Assembly: GCA_022376925.1 (NCBI GenBank)
Contig: JAIOJX010000028.1
Coordinates: forward strand, 72,319,001 to 72,383,000
Origin: Tragulus kanchil
Lineage: Eukaryota; Chordata; Mammalia; Artiodactyla; Tragulidae
Direction: 5' to 3'
Length of the DNA: 64,000 nucleotides
The translations under genes and the position numbers were made by a program. How positions within the stretch are numbered: the stretch's first letter is position 1; every line of letters begins with the position of its first letter. The notes under the pieces were generated by a model. That model did not search any database. It was given only the letters and a program-made list of their open reading frames with translations, and was not told where the DNA came from. Shown in pieces: positions 1 to 11,451 of the stretch.

Positions 1-130
1 GCTGCAATTTATGTTAAATGATGTTCTTCCTATGTTATTCCCTAAGAGTTATATAGAGTTTGGCCTTACATTCAGGTTAGCCCATTTTGAGTTTGTTTTT
101 TGTGTATGTTGTTAGGGAGTGTTCTAATTT
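1..130 (-). mobile_element. L1 LINE fragment (ORF2 3' part)
   Basis: The sequence matches, at lower identity and in the same orientation, the ORF2 C-terminal coding stretch of the younger L1 at 11930-12020 in this window. It is a truncated, decayed antisense piece running off the left edge. Family assignment is by eye. Confidence 0.6.
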
Positions 131-225
131 CAATGCACTGTGGTGATCTGAATTGAAAGGAAGACCAAAAGGGAGGGAATTTATGTATATGTAATTCATT
201 TGGCTATACAGTAGAAACTAATGCA
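130..225 (+). mobile_element. L1 3'-UTR fragment
   Basis: This stretch has the ruminant L1 3'-end signature (a tgtatatgtaattcatttgg-like core followed by cagtagaaactaatgc). The same element occurs in reverse orientation at 61971-62050. It abuts an antisense L1 coding fragment, so the two belong to different insertions or to a rearranged one. Confidence 0.55.
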
Positions 226-335
226 GTATTGCCTACCTATTCCAGTATTCTTCTCTGGAGAATCCCATGAACAGAGGAGCCTGGTGGATTACAGTTCATG
301 GGTCTGCAAAGATGGAGAAACTAAACACATACTCG
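225..335 (+). mobile_element. Bov-tA SINE tail / BovB 3'-end fragment
   Basis: It contains the conserved tail words shared by Bov-tA SINEs and the BovB 3' end: tattccagtattcttctctg, gagaatcccatgaacagagg, and a tail resembling gggtctgcaaag. The tRNA-derived head is absent, so this is a 5'-truncated copy. Confidence 0.7.
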
Positions 336-2008
336 AATAAAAATTAAATTAAAAAACTGGAACTCTCTATAATAACTGCTGCTTATGATTTCAGAATCTA
401 TAATACCCTGTGGAACAACCTGGATTGCTCATAAATATACTACTCTATGATACTCAGGAAACATCTTAGGTTTGTCCTAATGAGAGTCTATGAGCTCTGT
501 CAGGGGAATTTAAGTTCTTCAATCATTCCTTTTCTGGCAAAACCACACAGCTATACAATTGGCTGAGGCCTGTGTTCAAAACAAATTTATACAACATTTT
601 CCTGAGCTTGGATAATGAAACCTTCAAAATGAATCAAAGTAAAAAATATTGCTGCTAGTGTTATTGTCTATGCAGTACCCTGTATTATTTTCTACTTCTG
701 AAAGTTGAAGACTAAAAGGTACTCAACAATTCATAAGCTATTGTTAAGACAGGATGATTTCTATAACATTTATTGTTTAATATAATGCTTAAATAGTATT
801 AAATTTATACTAATTTTAAGTTGGTTTACAAAATTAAGAAATAGGCAGTTGAAAATGGAAAACAAATAGCAAATATTGCATATAATTTGTTATTTTGAGT
901 AATATTTGGATAAACAAAATAGATCTAAGACTATATTGTACTCTTTGTTGATGTACAATTATATGATTTGAGTAATCATAACAACATCCCAGGATATGTT
1001 TTGGTGACCTAGAACATTAAACAAATAAAAGTGAGTTTAAGGAGTTTTGTTATAATGTTTCCTTTGTAAGGGATCCTTCTGATAATTCTTCTGAAAATAT
1101 ATATTCTGTTAACTTCACTACATTCTTTGACTAAATTTTAAGTTAACTCTCTTACTTAGTATCTTCTCTACTCCTTTAACCCAATTTTGACAGTAATTTC
1201 TTGGAAATTAAAATAATTTCACTGAAATGTACATATGTATGAAAATGTTTGTATATATATATGTGCACACACAAAGGTTGTATGTATGTAAATATGTATG
1301 TGTGTGTATGTATATAAAACTATATGCAGAAGTTGTTTAGCAAGTGCTCTTCTCAGCTTTATGATGTAATAAGCACTCTCACATTATACTGAAATTAGAT
1401 CTGTTGAATTGTTTCAGATTTTATAGAAGGAAGCCCATTCAAACAAATATATATTTAACACCTGCAGCTACGGACACTGCTTTTTTATACTGCCTATATT
1501 AATATTCCAGGCTTGGGATCAAAAGCTATCAGTTAAATCCAGCAGGATTTCAAGAGAAGGTCACTGCTATCTACAGTAATAACAGAGCTCTGGGTAGAGT
1601 TAGCACATCTATTAAAAATAGAAATGTATAAAGCAAAATTTTTGTCAAATAAATGAATTAATATAGTTCTGATTTGTTATGTTCCTAACTACATAATCTG
1701 GTACAAATGATTGTGAAATAAATCCATACTTATCTAATAGTATGTAATTAATATTAATTTAGATTAATTTTATAATTAAAGACTTGGTGAAAAATAATAT
1801 ATTAATTTTGTGATATAAGGAGTAATAGAAAAAATAATAATAGAAAAAATAAATTTGGGGTTCTGAATGAAAGATAAAGTATTCCTAGTGATTTCCTTCA
1901 TAAAAATCAGAGGGAAGTATTCAGACCTATCTCTCACTCTTTGTTGCTTACTTTATCCAAGCTTGTCTCTGATATTTCATCACTCCCTCTTCATTGCCTT
2001 GTCTTTCC

Positions 2009-2098
2009 TTGTTGTTCAGTCACTAAGTCGTGTCCTACTCTGCGACCCCATGTTTTGCTGTCCTGCACTATCCCCAGAGTTTGCTCAAATTCACTTCT
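2009..2098 (-). mobile_element. BovB 3'-end/Bov-A type fragment
   Basis: The words ttgttcagtcactaagtcgtg and ctctgcgaccccatg are the antisense BovB/Bov-A 3'-end signature, followed by a degraded cccagagtttgctcaaa. This short remnant sits inside unit 1 flank. The paralogous stretches of units 2 (about 28020) and 3 lack it, so it inserted after the units separated. Confidence 0.65.
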
Positions 2099-2849
2099 CC
2101 TTCCATGCTCCATCTTTTCTTTCTGCTTCTTTTCTTTTACCCTTAAACTTCCCATTCTGCTCCTTTACCTCTCTCCTCTCACGGGCTCCTCTCTCTTTTG
2201 ACAACTTTCAAGACACTTCCTCAGGACAAGAAGTTCTCTCTGTTCTCTCTACATCTGTTCTCCACATCTCAGGAACTCGCTTCTTCTCACTGCTGTGCCA
2301 CTTGTTCCCTTTCACTTGTTACTCTCTGATCTCAGCTTTATCAGAAAACAGAAACTGCTCTCAGGAAAACCACTAAAAGTCTCTTCATTCCCCCACACAA
2401 TGATTTCTTTTCACTATATCTTATCAGAATATACATTCTGCTTCCAGCACTTATTTCTTCTTATTATTTTCCTTCTTTACATTCCCTAACACTCAGGTAT
2501 GCAGTTTCATCCTGCTTCTCTATTCACTGTGCTTCGTAGTCTTTTCTGGTCTTTCCTTTTCTCCTTTTATTTGAGCCAGAGATCATGTATGCAAGATGCA
2601 ATGAGTTAATTGAATGGAAATTGGCTTAAACATAGAAATGTTAGAAAAGTTGGAGAAATCCACTGGCTAAATGGAAAAGACAGAAAGAAGTCAGACAGCT
2701 AGCACTCAAACTGGTGTTCCAACTCTAGTTCAGGAAGAGCTGAACTTCATGCCACAATTCAGACTGACAATGCCACTGTTGTTGATGGAAGATACATTTT
2801 CTGGGGTCATCATACTTCTCCCTTGGTTAGCTTTGAACTAAAAGTCTCT

Positions 2850-2955
2850 TCCCTAGTCGCTCAGAGGGTACAGGGTCTTGTGACTGCAATGCAGAAGACC
2901 TTGGTCTGATTCTTAGTTCAGGAAGATACTGGGGAAGGAAATGGTGATTATTAAA
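2850..2955 (+). mobile_element. Degraded Bov-tA SINE fragment
   Basis: It resembles the tRNA-derived SINE head: a cttccctagtcgctcagagg start, tgcaatgcagaagacc, then ggtctgattcttagttc in place of the B-box-like gggttcgatccctgg. It is diverged and truncated. Confidence 0.55.
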
Positions 2956-4231
2956 AATCTCTTCGGTCCACATTTGATCTCGTCACCTCTCTACATATTC
3001 CAAATGCAGTGTAAGTAACTTTGAGTTATTAACTGTAAATCTAGTCCACTCACTGTAGGTACAAAAGTAGTCAGTATCTAGAAAATTTGGCATCTAGAAT
3101 GCTTTCTTGTCTGCCACCAAGCTCATGTGGAATAAAGGACAATCTGATAGTATCCATCTAATAGAAATGTAGATCCATTTTTAATGTCTTAAGTATAATA
3201 TTCTCAAGTTCATTTTCATGGCCTCTTTCTTTCTACCTTATACACTTTTTCTAGTGGATAAATCAAACATACTCTGCTTTAAGCAATCTCAACCATCCCC
3301 ATATCAGTATTTCTATTAAACTCTTGTGGAATCATAATGCTTAGTATATATCACCTGGATGTTCAGAGCTTGCTCCTTGCAAAAACTAGCCTTCACATCT
3401 TAGATTTAACCTCAATATTTGAAGACTTTCCAGCGAATAATCAAGTGACTCTTCTTTTTTTCTTTTTGCTAAATACCACTTCAAAATATCCTGATTTATT
3501 CTGAACTATCTGTTTAAGTTCCTCATCACATCAATGCCAAATCACACATGGAATAAGAATTCTACACAGATTTTCATCACTCAGGGAACACTAATAAAAT
3601 TCATATTACTAGATGATATTCATGACCTACAGAATCAATTTTTATGATACCTCAGAAACTGTATTCTGTACCACCCTCAACCCCAAACACTTTTGACATG
3701 TACTCAGTTTAGAATCACTGAACAACAGTCACAGCTTCCAGCTTAGTATTTCTGACAACAGATTACTTCCCTGGAAGCCTACTTTCTACAACCATTTATT
3801 TAATATTAAATATAACCAATGATGGAACTTCCTGTTTTAAAAGCATCTAGAGTTTGTCTATATTCCTTTATAGAATAAAATTCAATGAAGTTTAGGGCTC
3901 TATTTTAGAATAAGGCCCTTCTAAACATCCTTTTTGACACCACACCTATCCCCTAAACACATGCCGTCTCTGTTTCATGAAGTAATCCCCTACTAATTTG
4001 CTCATGTCTCCTACATCTGTTCATTCCTGTGCATATTTTGAACTAAAATAATTACATTTTCCAACATAATGATTTTTTTTACACGTATTTTTGAACTATT
4101 TTGGTAAGGGTAAATAAAAGGCATTCAGGGTAGCAAATGGTTCTATATTGCACTCACTGAAATTTAAAAATTTTGAGAAACACTCTTCCTTAATTTACTG
4201 CATTGTATTTCAGGGGCCATCTATTAAGGAC

Positions 4232-4903
4232 ATGAAAACAAAAAATGCAACAGAGCTGACAGAGTTTGTTCTCACAGGACTTGCACATAAACCAATGTGG
4301 CAAGTCCCCCTGTTCCTGCTCTTCTTGATGATATACCTCATCACTATCTTAGGAAACCTTGGTCTGATTGCTGTTATCTGCAGTGACCCTCACCTTCACA
4401 TCCCCATGTACTTATTTCTTGGGAACCTGGCCTTGGTGGATACTTGGTTTTCCTCCACAGTGACCCCCAAGATGTTGCTCAACTTCCTTGCCATTAGCAA
4501 AATGATCTCTCTCTCTGAATGTAAGACACAATTTTTTTCCATTGTAATCTGTGCAACCACGGAATGTTTTCTGTTGGCAACTATGGCATATGATCGCTAT
4601 GTGGCCATATGCAAACCACTACTTTATCCGATGATCATGACCAACAGATTGTGCATTTGGCTGTTAGTTTTGTCATTTTTAGGTGGCTTTCTTCATGCTA
4701 CACTTCATAATGTTTTCTTACTCAGATTAACCTTCTGCAATTCCAACATAGTACATCACTTTTACTGTGACATTATGCCATTGTTGAAGATTTCCTGTAC
4801 TGACCCTTCCGTTAACATTCTAATCATATTCATTTTTGCTGGGTTAATACAGACATTCACCCTTTCTACTGACCCTTGCACTAGCTCTACACAATTTTGA
4901 AAA
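4232..4903 (+). pseudogene. Truncated duplicate of OR1 (5' two thirds)
   Basis: The first 213 codons are identical in protein sequence to the OR1 gene at 5362, covering transmembrane segments 1 to 5, MAYDRY and the extracellular-loop cysteines. After codon 213 the frame reads a short garbled tail and stops at 4898-4900. The tail is a corrupted version of the real continuation and not an independent sequence, and the flank restarts at once with the upstream region of OR1. Transmembrane segments 6 and 7 are missing, so no receptor could form. The likeliest explanation is an uncollapsed overlap in the assembly. A true tandem partial duplication is possible but less likely. Confidence 0.9.
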
Positions 4904-5330
4904 GAAGCCTACTTTCTACAACCATTTATTTAATATTAAATATAACCAATGATGGAACTTCCTGTTTTAAAAGCATCTAGAGTTTGTCTATATTCCTTTA
5001 TAGAATAAAATTCAATGAAGTTTAGGGCTCTATTTTAGAATAAGGCCCTTCTAAACATCCTTTTTGACACCACACCTATCCCCTAAACACATGCCGTCTC
5101 TGTTTCATGAAGTAATCCCCTACTAATTTGCTCATGTCTCCTACATCTGTTCATTCCTGTGCATATTTTGAACTAAAATAATTACATTTTCCAACATAAT
5201 GATTTTTTTTACACGTATTTTTGAACTATTTTGGTAAGGGTAAATAAAAGGCATTCAGGGTAGCAAATGGTTCTATATTGCACTCACTGAAATTTAAAAA
5301 TTTTGAGAAACACTCTTCCTTAATTTACTG

Positions 5331-5343
5331 CATTGTATTTCAG
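5331..5343 (+). promoter_or_regulatory. Predicted 3' splice site of OR1 coding exon
   Basis: The polypyrimidine-rich ttgtatttcag ends at AG 5342-5343, 18 bases before the ATG at 5362. The same motif at the same distance precedes the other two receptors. This is the usual OR arrangement of 5' untranslated exon(s) spliced to one coding exon. The upstream exon cannot be placed from sequence alone. Confidence 0.65.
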
Positions 5344-5361
5344 GGGCCATCTATTAAGGAC

Positions 5362-6303
5362 ATGAAAACAAAAAATGCAACAGAGCTGACAGAGTTTGTT
5401 CTCACAGGACTTGCACATAAACCAATGTGGCAAGTCCCCCTGTTCCTGCTCTTCTTGATGATATACCTCATCACTATCTTAGGAAACCTTGGTCTGATTG
5501 CTGTTATCTGCAGTGACCCTCACCTTCACATCCCCATGTACTTATTTCTTGGGAACCTGGCCTTGGTGGATACTTGGTTTTCCTCCACAGTGACCCCCAA
5601 GATGTTGCTCAACTTCCTTGCCATTAGCAAAATGATCTCTCTCTCTGAATGTAAGACACAATTTTTTTCCATTGTAATCTGTGCAACCACGGAATGTTTT
5701 CTGTTGGCAACTATGGCATATGATCGCTATGTGGCCATATGCAAACCACTACTTTATCCGATGATCATGACCAACAGATTGTGCATTTGGCTGTTAGTTT
5801 TGTCATTTTTAGGTGGCTTTCTTCATGCTACACTTCATAATGTTTTCTTACTCAGATTAACCTTCTGCAATTCCAACATAGTACATCACTTTTACTGTGA
5901 CATTATGCCATTGTTGAAGATTTCCTGTACTGACCCTTCCGTTAACATTCTAATCATATTCATTTTTGCTGGGTTAATACAGACATTCACCCTTTCTACT
6001 GTACTTATCTCTTACGCACTAGTTCTCTACACAATTTTGAAAAAGAAGTCTGCACAAGGCATGAGGAAGGCCTTCTCCACCTGTGGAGCCCACCTGCTGT
6101 CTGTCTCTCTGTACTATGGGCCTCTCCTCTTCATGTATGTGCTCCCTGGATCTTTACAAGGAAATGATCAAAACATGCTGGACTCCCTGTTTTACACTGT
6201 CATCATTCCTTTCTTAAATCCAATGATCTACAGCCTGAGGAATAAGAAAGTCATAGACTCACTGGCAAAAATGTTAAAGAGAAATGCTTATAACTCATAT
6301 TAA
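5362..6303 (+). CDS. OR5H-like: Olfactory receptor, OR5H-type (OR1)
   Basis: Predicted odorant-sensing G-protein-coupled receptor of olfactory neuron cilia; 313 residues in one uninterrupted exon, the normal OR length. Visible features are an N-glycosylation site N5-A-T, GN at 41-42 in segment 1, HIPMY at 56-60, the loop cysteines C97 and C179 (with C169 and C189), [10 protein letters not shown] at 118-127, SY at 217-218, KAFSTCGAH at 236-244 and NPMIY at 286-290 in segment 7. An in-frame non-ATG opening extends upstream, but the ATG at 5362 is chosen because a splice acceptor lies just before it and the other two genes start at the equivalent codon. It is about 87 percent identical to OR3 by my count and has four extra C-terminal residues (YNSY). 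It is probably functional. The ligand is unknown. The OR5H subfamily call is from memory; OR5K is the nearest alternative. Confidence 0.93.
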   Translation: MKTKNATELTEFVLTGLAHKPMWQVPLFLLFLMIYLITILGNLGLIAVICSDPHLHIPMYLFLGNLALVDTWFSSTVTPKMLLNFLAISKMISLSECKTQFFSIVICATTECFLLATMAYDRYVAICKPLLYPMIMTNRLCIWLLVLSFLGGFLHATLHNVFLLRLTFCNSNIVHHFYCDIMPLLKISCTDPSVNILIIFIFAGLIQTFTLSTVLISYALVLYTILKKKSAQGMRKAFSTCGAHLLSVSLYYGPLLFMYVLPGSLQGNDQNMLDSLFYTVIIPFLNPMIYSLRNKKVIDSLAKMLKRNAYNSY

Positions 6304-6464
6304 TATCTGTCCTCTTGTTAAAACAATTATATAGTTGTGGAGATCAGATGTTGCTATTTGTAAAGTTTATTTCTCTAATAACTGTCCTAGAGTTCTAATA
6401 ACTCCCAATAATGTGAGAGTTCTAGTAAACATCTTAATATGTGCACATGTTACTCAAACATGAA

Positions 6465-6470
6465 AATAAA
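6465..6470 (+). terminator. Possible polyadenylation signal of OR1
   Basis: An AATAAA lies about 160 bases downstream of the OR1 stop codon. In an AT-rich background this hexamer is common, so it is only a candidate. Confidence 0.3.
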
Positions 6471-6910
6471 GAAAAATTCTAACCCAGTGTTTATGTCATA
6501 TTAGAATAAACAGGAAAGAAATTATCATATTTTACACATATTCTCACTGTACTTTCATGAGTGCATTAAGCAATATAATAGCACAATCTCCGAAGAAATT
6601 AAATATGATGTCTTTGATGATAATAGAGCTCTTCAGTCCAGAGACTCACACTACATTTAATTCCAAAGTGAAGGTAGGATTGTTTTTGAGCGAATGGAGA
6701 ACAGTCCCAGGAATTTGTGTTTATAAGCAAGTAGAAGAGAAAATTTAAATGAATCTGATAGCACAGATACTTCAGATGAAGTAAGAGTGCATGGCTTATT
6801 ATCAGTCTTGTGAGCCCATGGAGATTACTGGGTCGACAATGGATACTGTCACATCAATTTCCAAGGTTTCTTTCAAGACAGTCAAAAGTATCATATACCT
6901 AAAATGATTA

Positions 6911-9174
6911 ATCTTGCTCTTCCTAGCAGGAGGATTAGCTCCTGTTATATATCAGGAGAAACTCTTTAGGTAGATGTTTGGATTAATAAGAAAAATAACA
7001 TAAGTATTTATTTTATTGTTGTTTGACTCTTTGTGACTCCATGGGCTGCAGCACACCAAACTCTTCTATCCACGATCTCCCAGAGTTGGCTCAAACTCGT
7101 ATCTGATAATTCAGTGACACCACCTAATCATCCACTGCTACCATCTTCTCCTGCCTGCAATCTTTCCCAGCATCAGGGTCTTTTCAAATGAGTCAGCTCT
7201 CTGCATCAGGTGGTCAAGACATTGGAGCTTCAGCTTTAGCATCAGTCCTTCCAATGATATTCAAGGTTTATTTCCTGTAAAATTCACTGGTTTGATCTCC
7301 TTGTTGTCCAAGGGATTCTCAAGTCTTCTCCAGTAACACAATTTGAAAACATCAATTCTTCAGTGCTTAGTCTTTTTCATGGTCCAACTCTCATATCAGT
7401 ATATGACTATTGGAAAAACCACAGCTTTCACTATATGGACCTTTGTTGGTAAAGGGATGGCTCTGCTTTTTAATATGCTGTCTAGGTTTGTCACAGGTTT
7501 CCTTCCAAGGAGCAAACATCTTCTAACTTCATGGCTGCAGTCACCATCTTCAGTGATTTTGAAGCCAAAGAAAATAAAATCTGTCATTATTTCCACTTTT
7601 TCCCGTCTACTTGCCATGAAGTGATGGAACCAGATGCCATGATCATAGTTTTCTTAAACACTGAGTTTGATGTCAGCTGTTTCACTCTTCTCTTTAACCT
7701 TCATCAAGAGGCTCTTTAGCTCCTCTTCACTTTCTGTCATTAGAGTGGTATCATCTGCATAGTTGAGGCTATTCATATTTCTCATGGCAATCTTATTCCA
7801 GATGATGATTCACCCAGCCTGGCATTTTCATATTATACTCTGCATAGACATTAAATAATGAGGGTGACAATACACAATTTTGTACTCCTTTCCCAGTTTT
7901 CAAACCAGTCAGTTGTTCTATGTCCAGTTTTAACTGTCACTTCTTGACCGCCTATAGGTTTCTCAGGAGACATGTAAGGTTATCTGGTACTCTCATTAAG
8001 AATTTTTATACAGTTTGTTGCATAGACATAATAAAAGAGGGAATCTTGCTCTTCCTAGCAGGAGGATTAGCTCCTGTTATATATCAGGAGAAACTCTTTA
8101 GGTAGATGTTTGGATTAATAAGAAAAATAACATAAGTATTTATTTTATTGTTGTTTGACTCTTTGTGACTCCATGGGCTGCAGCACACCAAACTCTTCTA
8201 TCCACGATCTCCCAGAGTTGGCTCAAACTCGTATCTGATAATTCAGTGACACCACCTAATCATCCACTGCTACCATCTTCTCCTGCCTGCAATCTTTCCC
8301 AGCATCAGGGTCTTTTCAAATGAGTCAGCTCTCTGCATCAGGTGGTCAAGACATTGGAGCTTCAGCTTTAGCATCAGTCCTTCCAATGATATTCAAGGTT
8401 TATTTCCTGTAAAATTCACTGGTTTGATCTCCTTGTTGTCCAAGGGATTCTCAAGTCTTCTCCAGTAACACAATTTGAAAACATCAATTCTTCAGTGCTT
8501 AGTCTTTTTCATGGTCCAACTCTCATATCAGTATATGACTATTGGAAAAACCACAGCTTTCACTATATGGACCTTTGTTGGTAAAGGGATGGCTCTGCTT
8601 TTTAATATGCTGTCTAGGTTTGTCACAGGTTTCCTTCCAAGGAGCAAACATCTTCTAACTTCATGGCTGCAGTCACCATCTTCAGTGATTTTGAAGCCAA
8701 AGAAAATAAAATCTGTCATTATTTCCACTTTTTCCCGTCTACTTGCCATGAAGTGATGGAACCAGATGCCATGATCATAGTTTTCTTAAACACTGAGTTT
8801 GATGTCAGCTGTTTCACTCTTCTCTTTAACCTTCATCAAGAGGCTCTTTAGCTCCTCTTCACTTTCTGTCATTAGAGTGGTATCATCTGCATAGTTGAGG
8901 CTATTCATATTTCTCATGGCAATCTTATTCCAGATGATGATTCACCCAGCCTGGCATTTTTCATATTATACTCTGCATAGACATTAAATAATGAGGGTGA
9001 CAATACACAATTTTGTACTCCTTTCCCAGTTTTCAAACCAGTCAGTTGTTCTATGTCCAGTTTTAACTGTCACTTCTTGACCGCCTATAGGTTTCTCAGG
9101 AGACATGTAAGGTTATCTGGTACTCTCATTAAGAATTTTTTACAGTTTGTTGCAATACAAGTAGTCAAAGACTT
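6911..9174. repeat. Direct duplication B (offset 1132)
   Basis: Positions 6911-8042 recur at 8043-9174. The block holds unit 1 flank and most of a BovB fragment. Copy 1 ends in about 23 scrambled bases (8020-8042) where copy 2 continues cleanly as BovB. Copies differ by single-base homopolymer changes, for example near 7825 versus 8957. Confidence 0.95.
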
Positions 9175-9500
9175 TAACGAAGTCAATGAAGCAAATGTAC
9201 ATGTTTTTCTGGAACTCCTTTGCTTTCTCCATGATCAACAAATGTTGGCAATTTGAGGTCTAGTTCCTCTGCCTTTTAAAAGCCATGTTGTACCTCTGGA
9301 AGTTCAGGGTTCATGTAATGCTGAAGCCTAGCTTAAAGGATTTAGACCATAACCTTGCTAGCATGTGAAATGATCACAACCATACAACAGTTTGAACACA
9401 CTTGGGTATTGCCCCTCTTTCAGACTGGAATGGAAACTCAGGCAACAGTCTTGTGGTAGCTACTGAGTTTTCTAAATGTGCTGCACATATTGAGCGCAGC
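7010..9500 (-). mobile_element. BovB (RTE) LINE fragment, antisense
   Basis: This is a reverse-transcriptase 3' part of BovB. On the minus strand, short stretches read as typical BovB pol, for example DGDCSHE, LLLGRK, LDSILKSR and KVHIVKA near 7396-7617. The element's 3' end lies at the left (ttgtttgactctttgtgact) and homology continues to about 9500. The reading frame is broken many times. Because duplication B lies inside it, the real element is about 1.35 kb. It inserted in unit 1; unit 3 lacks it at the matching point. Confidence 0.85.
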
Positions 9501-9736
9501 TGTAAACTAGGTAGGGTATAAACTTACTAGGATATATGTTAGGTATGTGTAAATTCCTCTATAGTCTACGTTTTTTAAAAAATTGGTGTTTTCCTCTAAT
9601 ACAGAGAACTTTGATATGGTTTTTAAACTTTACTGTGCCTGAGAATCACCTGGAGGGCTTGTGGAAAACCATATTAAGAAACTCTCTCAGAAGAATTTCT
9701 GTGTCAAATGCTAAAGAAGTGAGATCTGTTATCTTC

Positions 9737-10040
9737 GTTCAGTCCCTGAGTCCAATTCGACTCTGCAACCCCATGGACTGCACAATGCCAGGCTCGTCTA
9801 TTCTCCCTTGTCTCCCAGAGTTTGATCAAACTCATGTCCATTGAACTGGTGATGCCATTCAGCACTCTCATCCTCTGTCCCTCCTTTCTCCTTTTGCCAT
9901 CAATCTTTCCTAATATCAGGGTCTTTTCCAATGAGTTGGCTCTTCCCCATTGGGTGGTCACAGTATTAGAGCTTCAGCTTCAGTCTTTCCAATGAATATT
10001 CAAGGCTGATCTCCTGTAGTCCATGGGACTCTCAAGTGGG
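9737..10040 (-). mobile_element. BovB 3'-end fragment, antisense
   Basis: An independent antisense copy of the BovB 3' terminus starts with gttcagtccctgagtcc and includes the antisense [10 protein letters not shown] and [12 protein letters not shown] stretches on the minus strand at 9704-9961. It ends near ccatgggactctcaag. It is heavily decayed and flanked by unit 1 sequence. Confidence 0.75.
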
Positions 10041-10171
10041 TTTTGGACCATATTAGATAACCACTCTTTTAAACAATGAAGATATCAGAGACCAATTAAA
10101 ATGGAGTGTCTATGCCTCCTCTACTGCCTACCTTAACAGCACTATGCAAATATTTTAAAATTTCCACTTGT

Positions 10172-10435
10172 GGGACTTCCATGGTAGTCCAGTGGGTAAA
10201 GATTCCGCCTTGCAGTGCAAGGGGCACTGGATCAATCCCTGGCACGGGAAGATCCCATATGCTGCGGAGTGGCTGGACCGGTGTGTCCAATTATGAACCA
10301 GCGCTCTGGAGTGCACGTGCCCAGAGCCCTGCAACTGGAGAGGCCACTGTGATGCGAGGTCCACACAGGCCAAAGAATTAAGATGGATGAAAATAAATAA
10401 ATGAAGGACCAATAAAAGAGGCCAAATTAAAAACA
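10172..10435 (+). mobile_element. Bov-tA-type SINE with target-site duplication
   Basis: The head gggacttccatggtagtcc and the B-box-like ggatcaatccctgg are present, followed by a body ending in an A-rich tail. It is flanked by direct repeats of aaaattt-ccacttgtgg at about 10157-10173 and 10436-10451. Unit 3 is uninterrupted at the paralogous point (near 57465), which confirms an insertion. Confidence 0.88.
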
Positions 10436-11451
10436 AAAATTCCACTTGTGGCTATACTTTCCTCCCTATTTTGGGCAGCTAAATACAGATTTTAATGGGG
10501 CCCTTTTCCAAATGATGAAATGTCGTGGACTTTTCAATAATCTTTTATTGGAAAACACAACTGACAGTAATGACAGACAGTGAAAATCTCATTGTATTAT
10601 GTCAGTAAACTTAATGGGAGATACACATTTTAATTAGAAAAACTAGTGTCAGGCTGGATCAACTCTTAGACAATAATTTCAAAGAAATTTCACATACAAG
10701 ATATTCTCCAAGCTACAATAGCATGATGATATATTTTTTTAAACTTTTACTTTTAACTTTTACAGAGTTTTGTTGTTTACAGATATGTATGTTCCCAGAT
10801 TAGTCATATGTATATCCCCTCTTCCCACCCCTCCCAACCATCACACAGCACCCCTGAAGGATCCCCTTTTCTCACAGAGCAATGACTATAGCTATTTTCC
10901 TCACATATGATAGTATGGGCCTTCATGCTACTTCCTTTACGCCTCTCACCCACTGTTCCTTCCCCACAATGTCCATATGTCCACTGTCCATGTCTGTCTT
11001 TCCGTTGCTTCACTGCGTGTGCCATCATCACCATCCTGCTAGATTCCATATATATGTGTTAGTAAATTGTACTTGTCCTTCTCTTTCTGACGGCCTTCAC
11101 TTTTTATGGTAGGTTCTAGATCCAGCCACCTCATTAGGGCTGATTCTTCTGCATTTCTTTTTATGGCTGAGAAATATTCCATTGTATATATGTACCAGAG
11201 CTTTTTATCCATTCATTTGTTGATGGACATCTAAGTTGCTTCCATGTTCTAGCTATTGTATAGAGAGCTGCAATGAACACTAGGGTACAGGTGTTTCTTT
11301 CAGATTTGATTTCATCAGGATATAAACCTAAGAGTGGGACTGCTGGGTCATATGGTGCTTCTATTTTTAGTTTTTTAAGGAATCTCTATACTGTCTTCCA
11401 TAGAGACTGTATCAATCTACATTCCCACCAACAATGCAGGAGTGTTCCCTT

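Larger units (their letters stand above)
3774..6033 (+). repeat. Direct duplication A (offset 1130)
   Basis: Positions 3774-4903 recur at 4904-6033 almost base for base. The block covers the OR1 5' flank, the predicted splice acceptor and about two thirds of the OR1 coding exon. The last 33 bases of copy 1 (4871-4903) are a garbled, shortened version of 6001-6048, so the joint lies in damaged sequence at a short aaagaag match. Confidence 0.95.

Noticed and set aside
1867..2376. 169-codon open frame
   Set aside because: It is pyrimidine-rich flank with an antisense BovB-type remnant in the middle. The paralogous stretches of units 2 and 3 are not open in the same frame.
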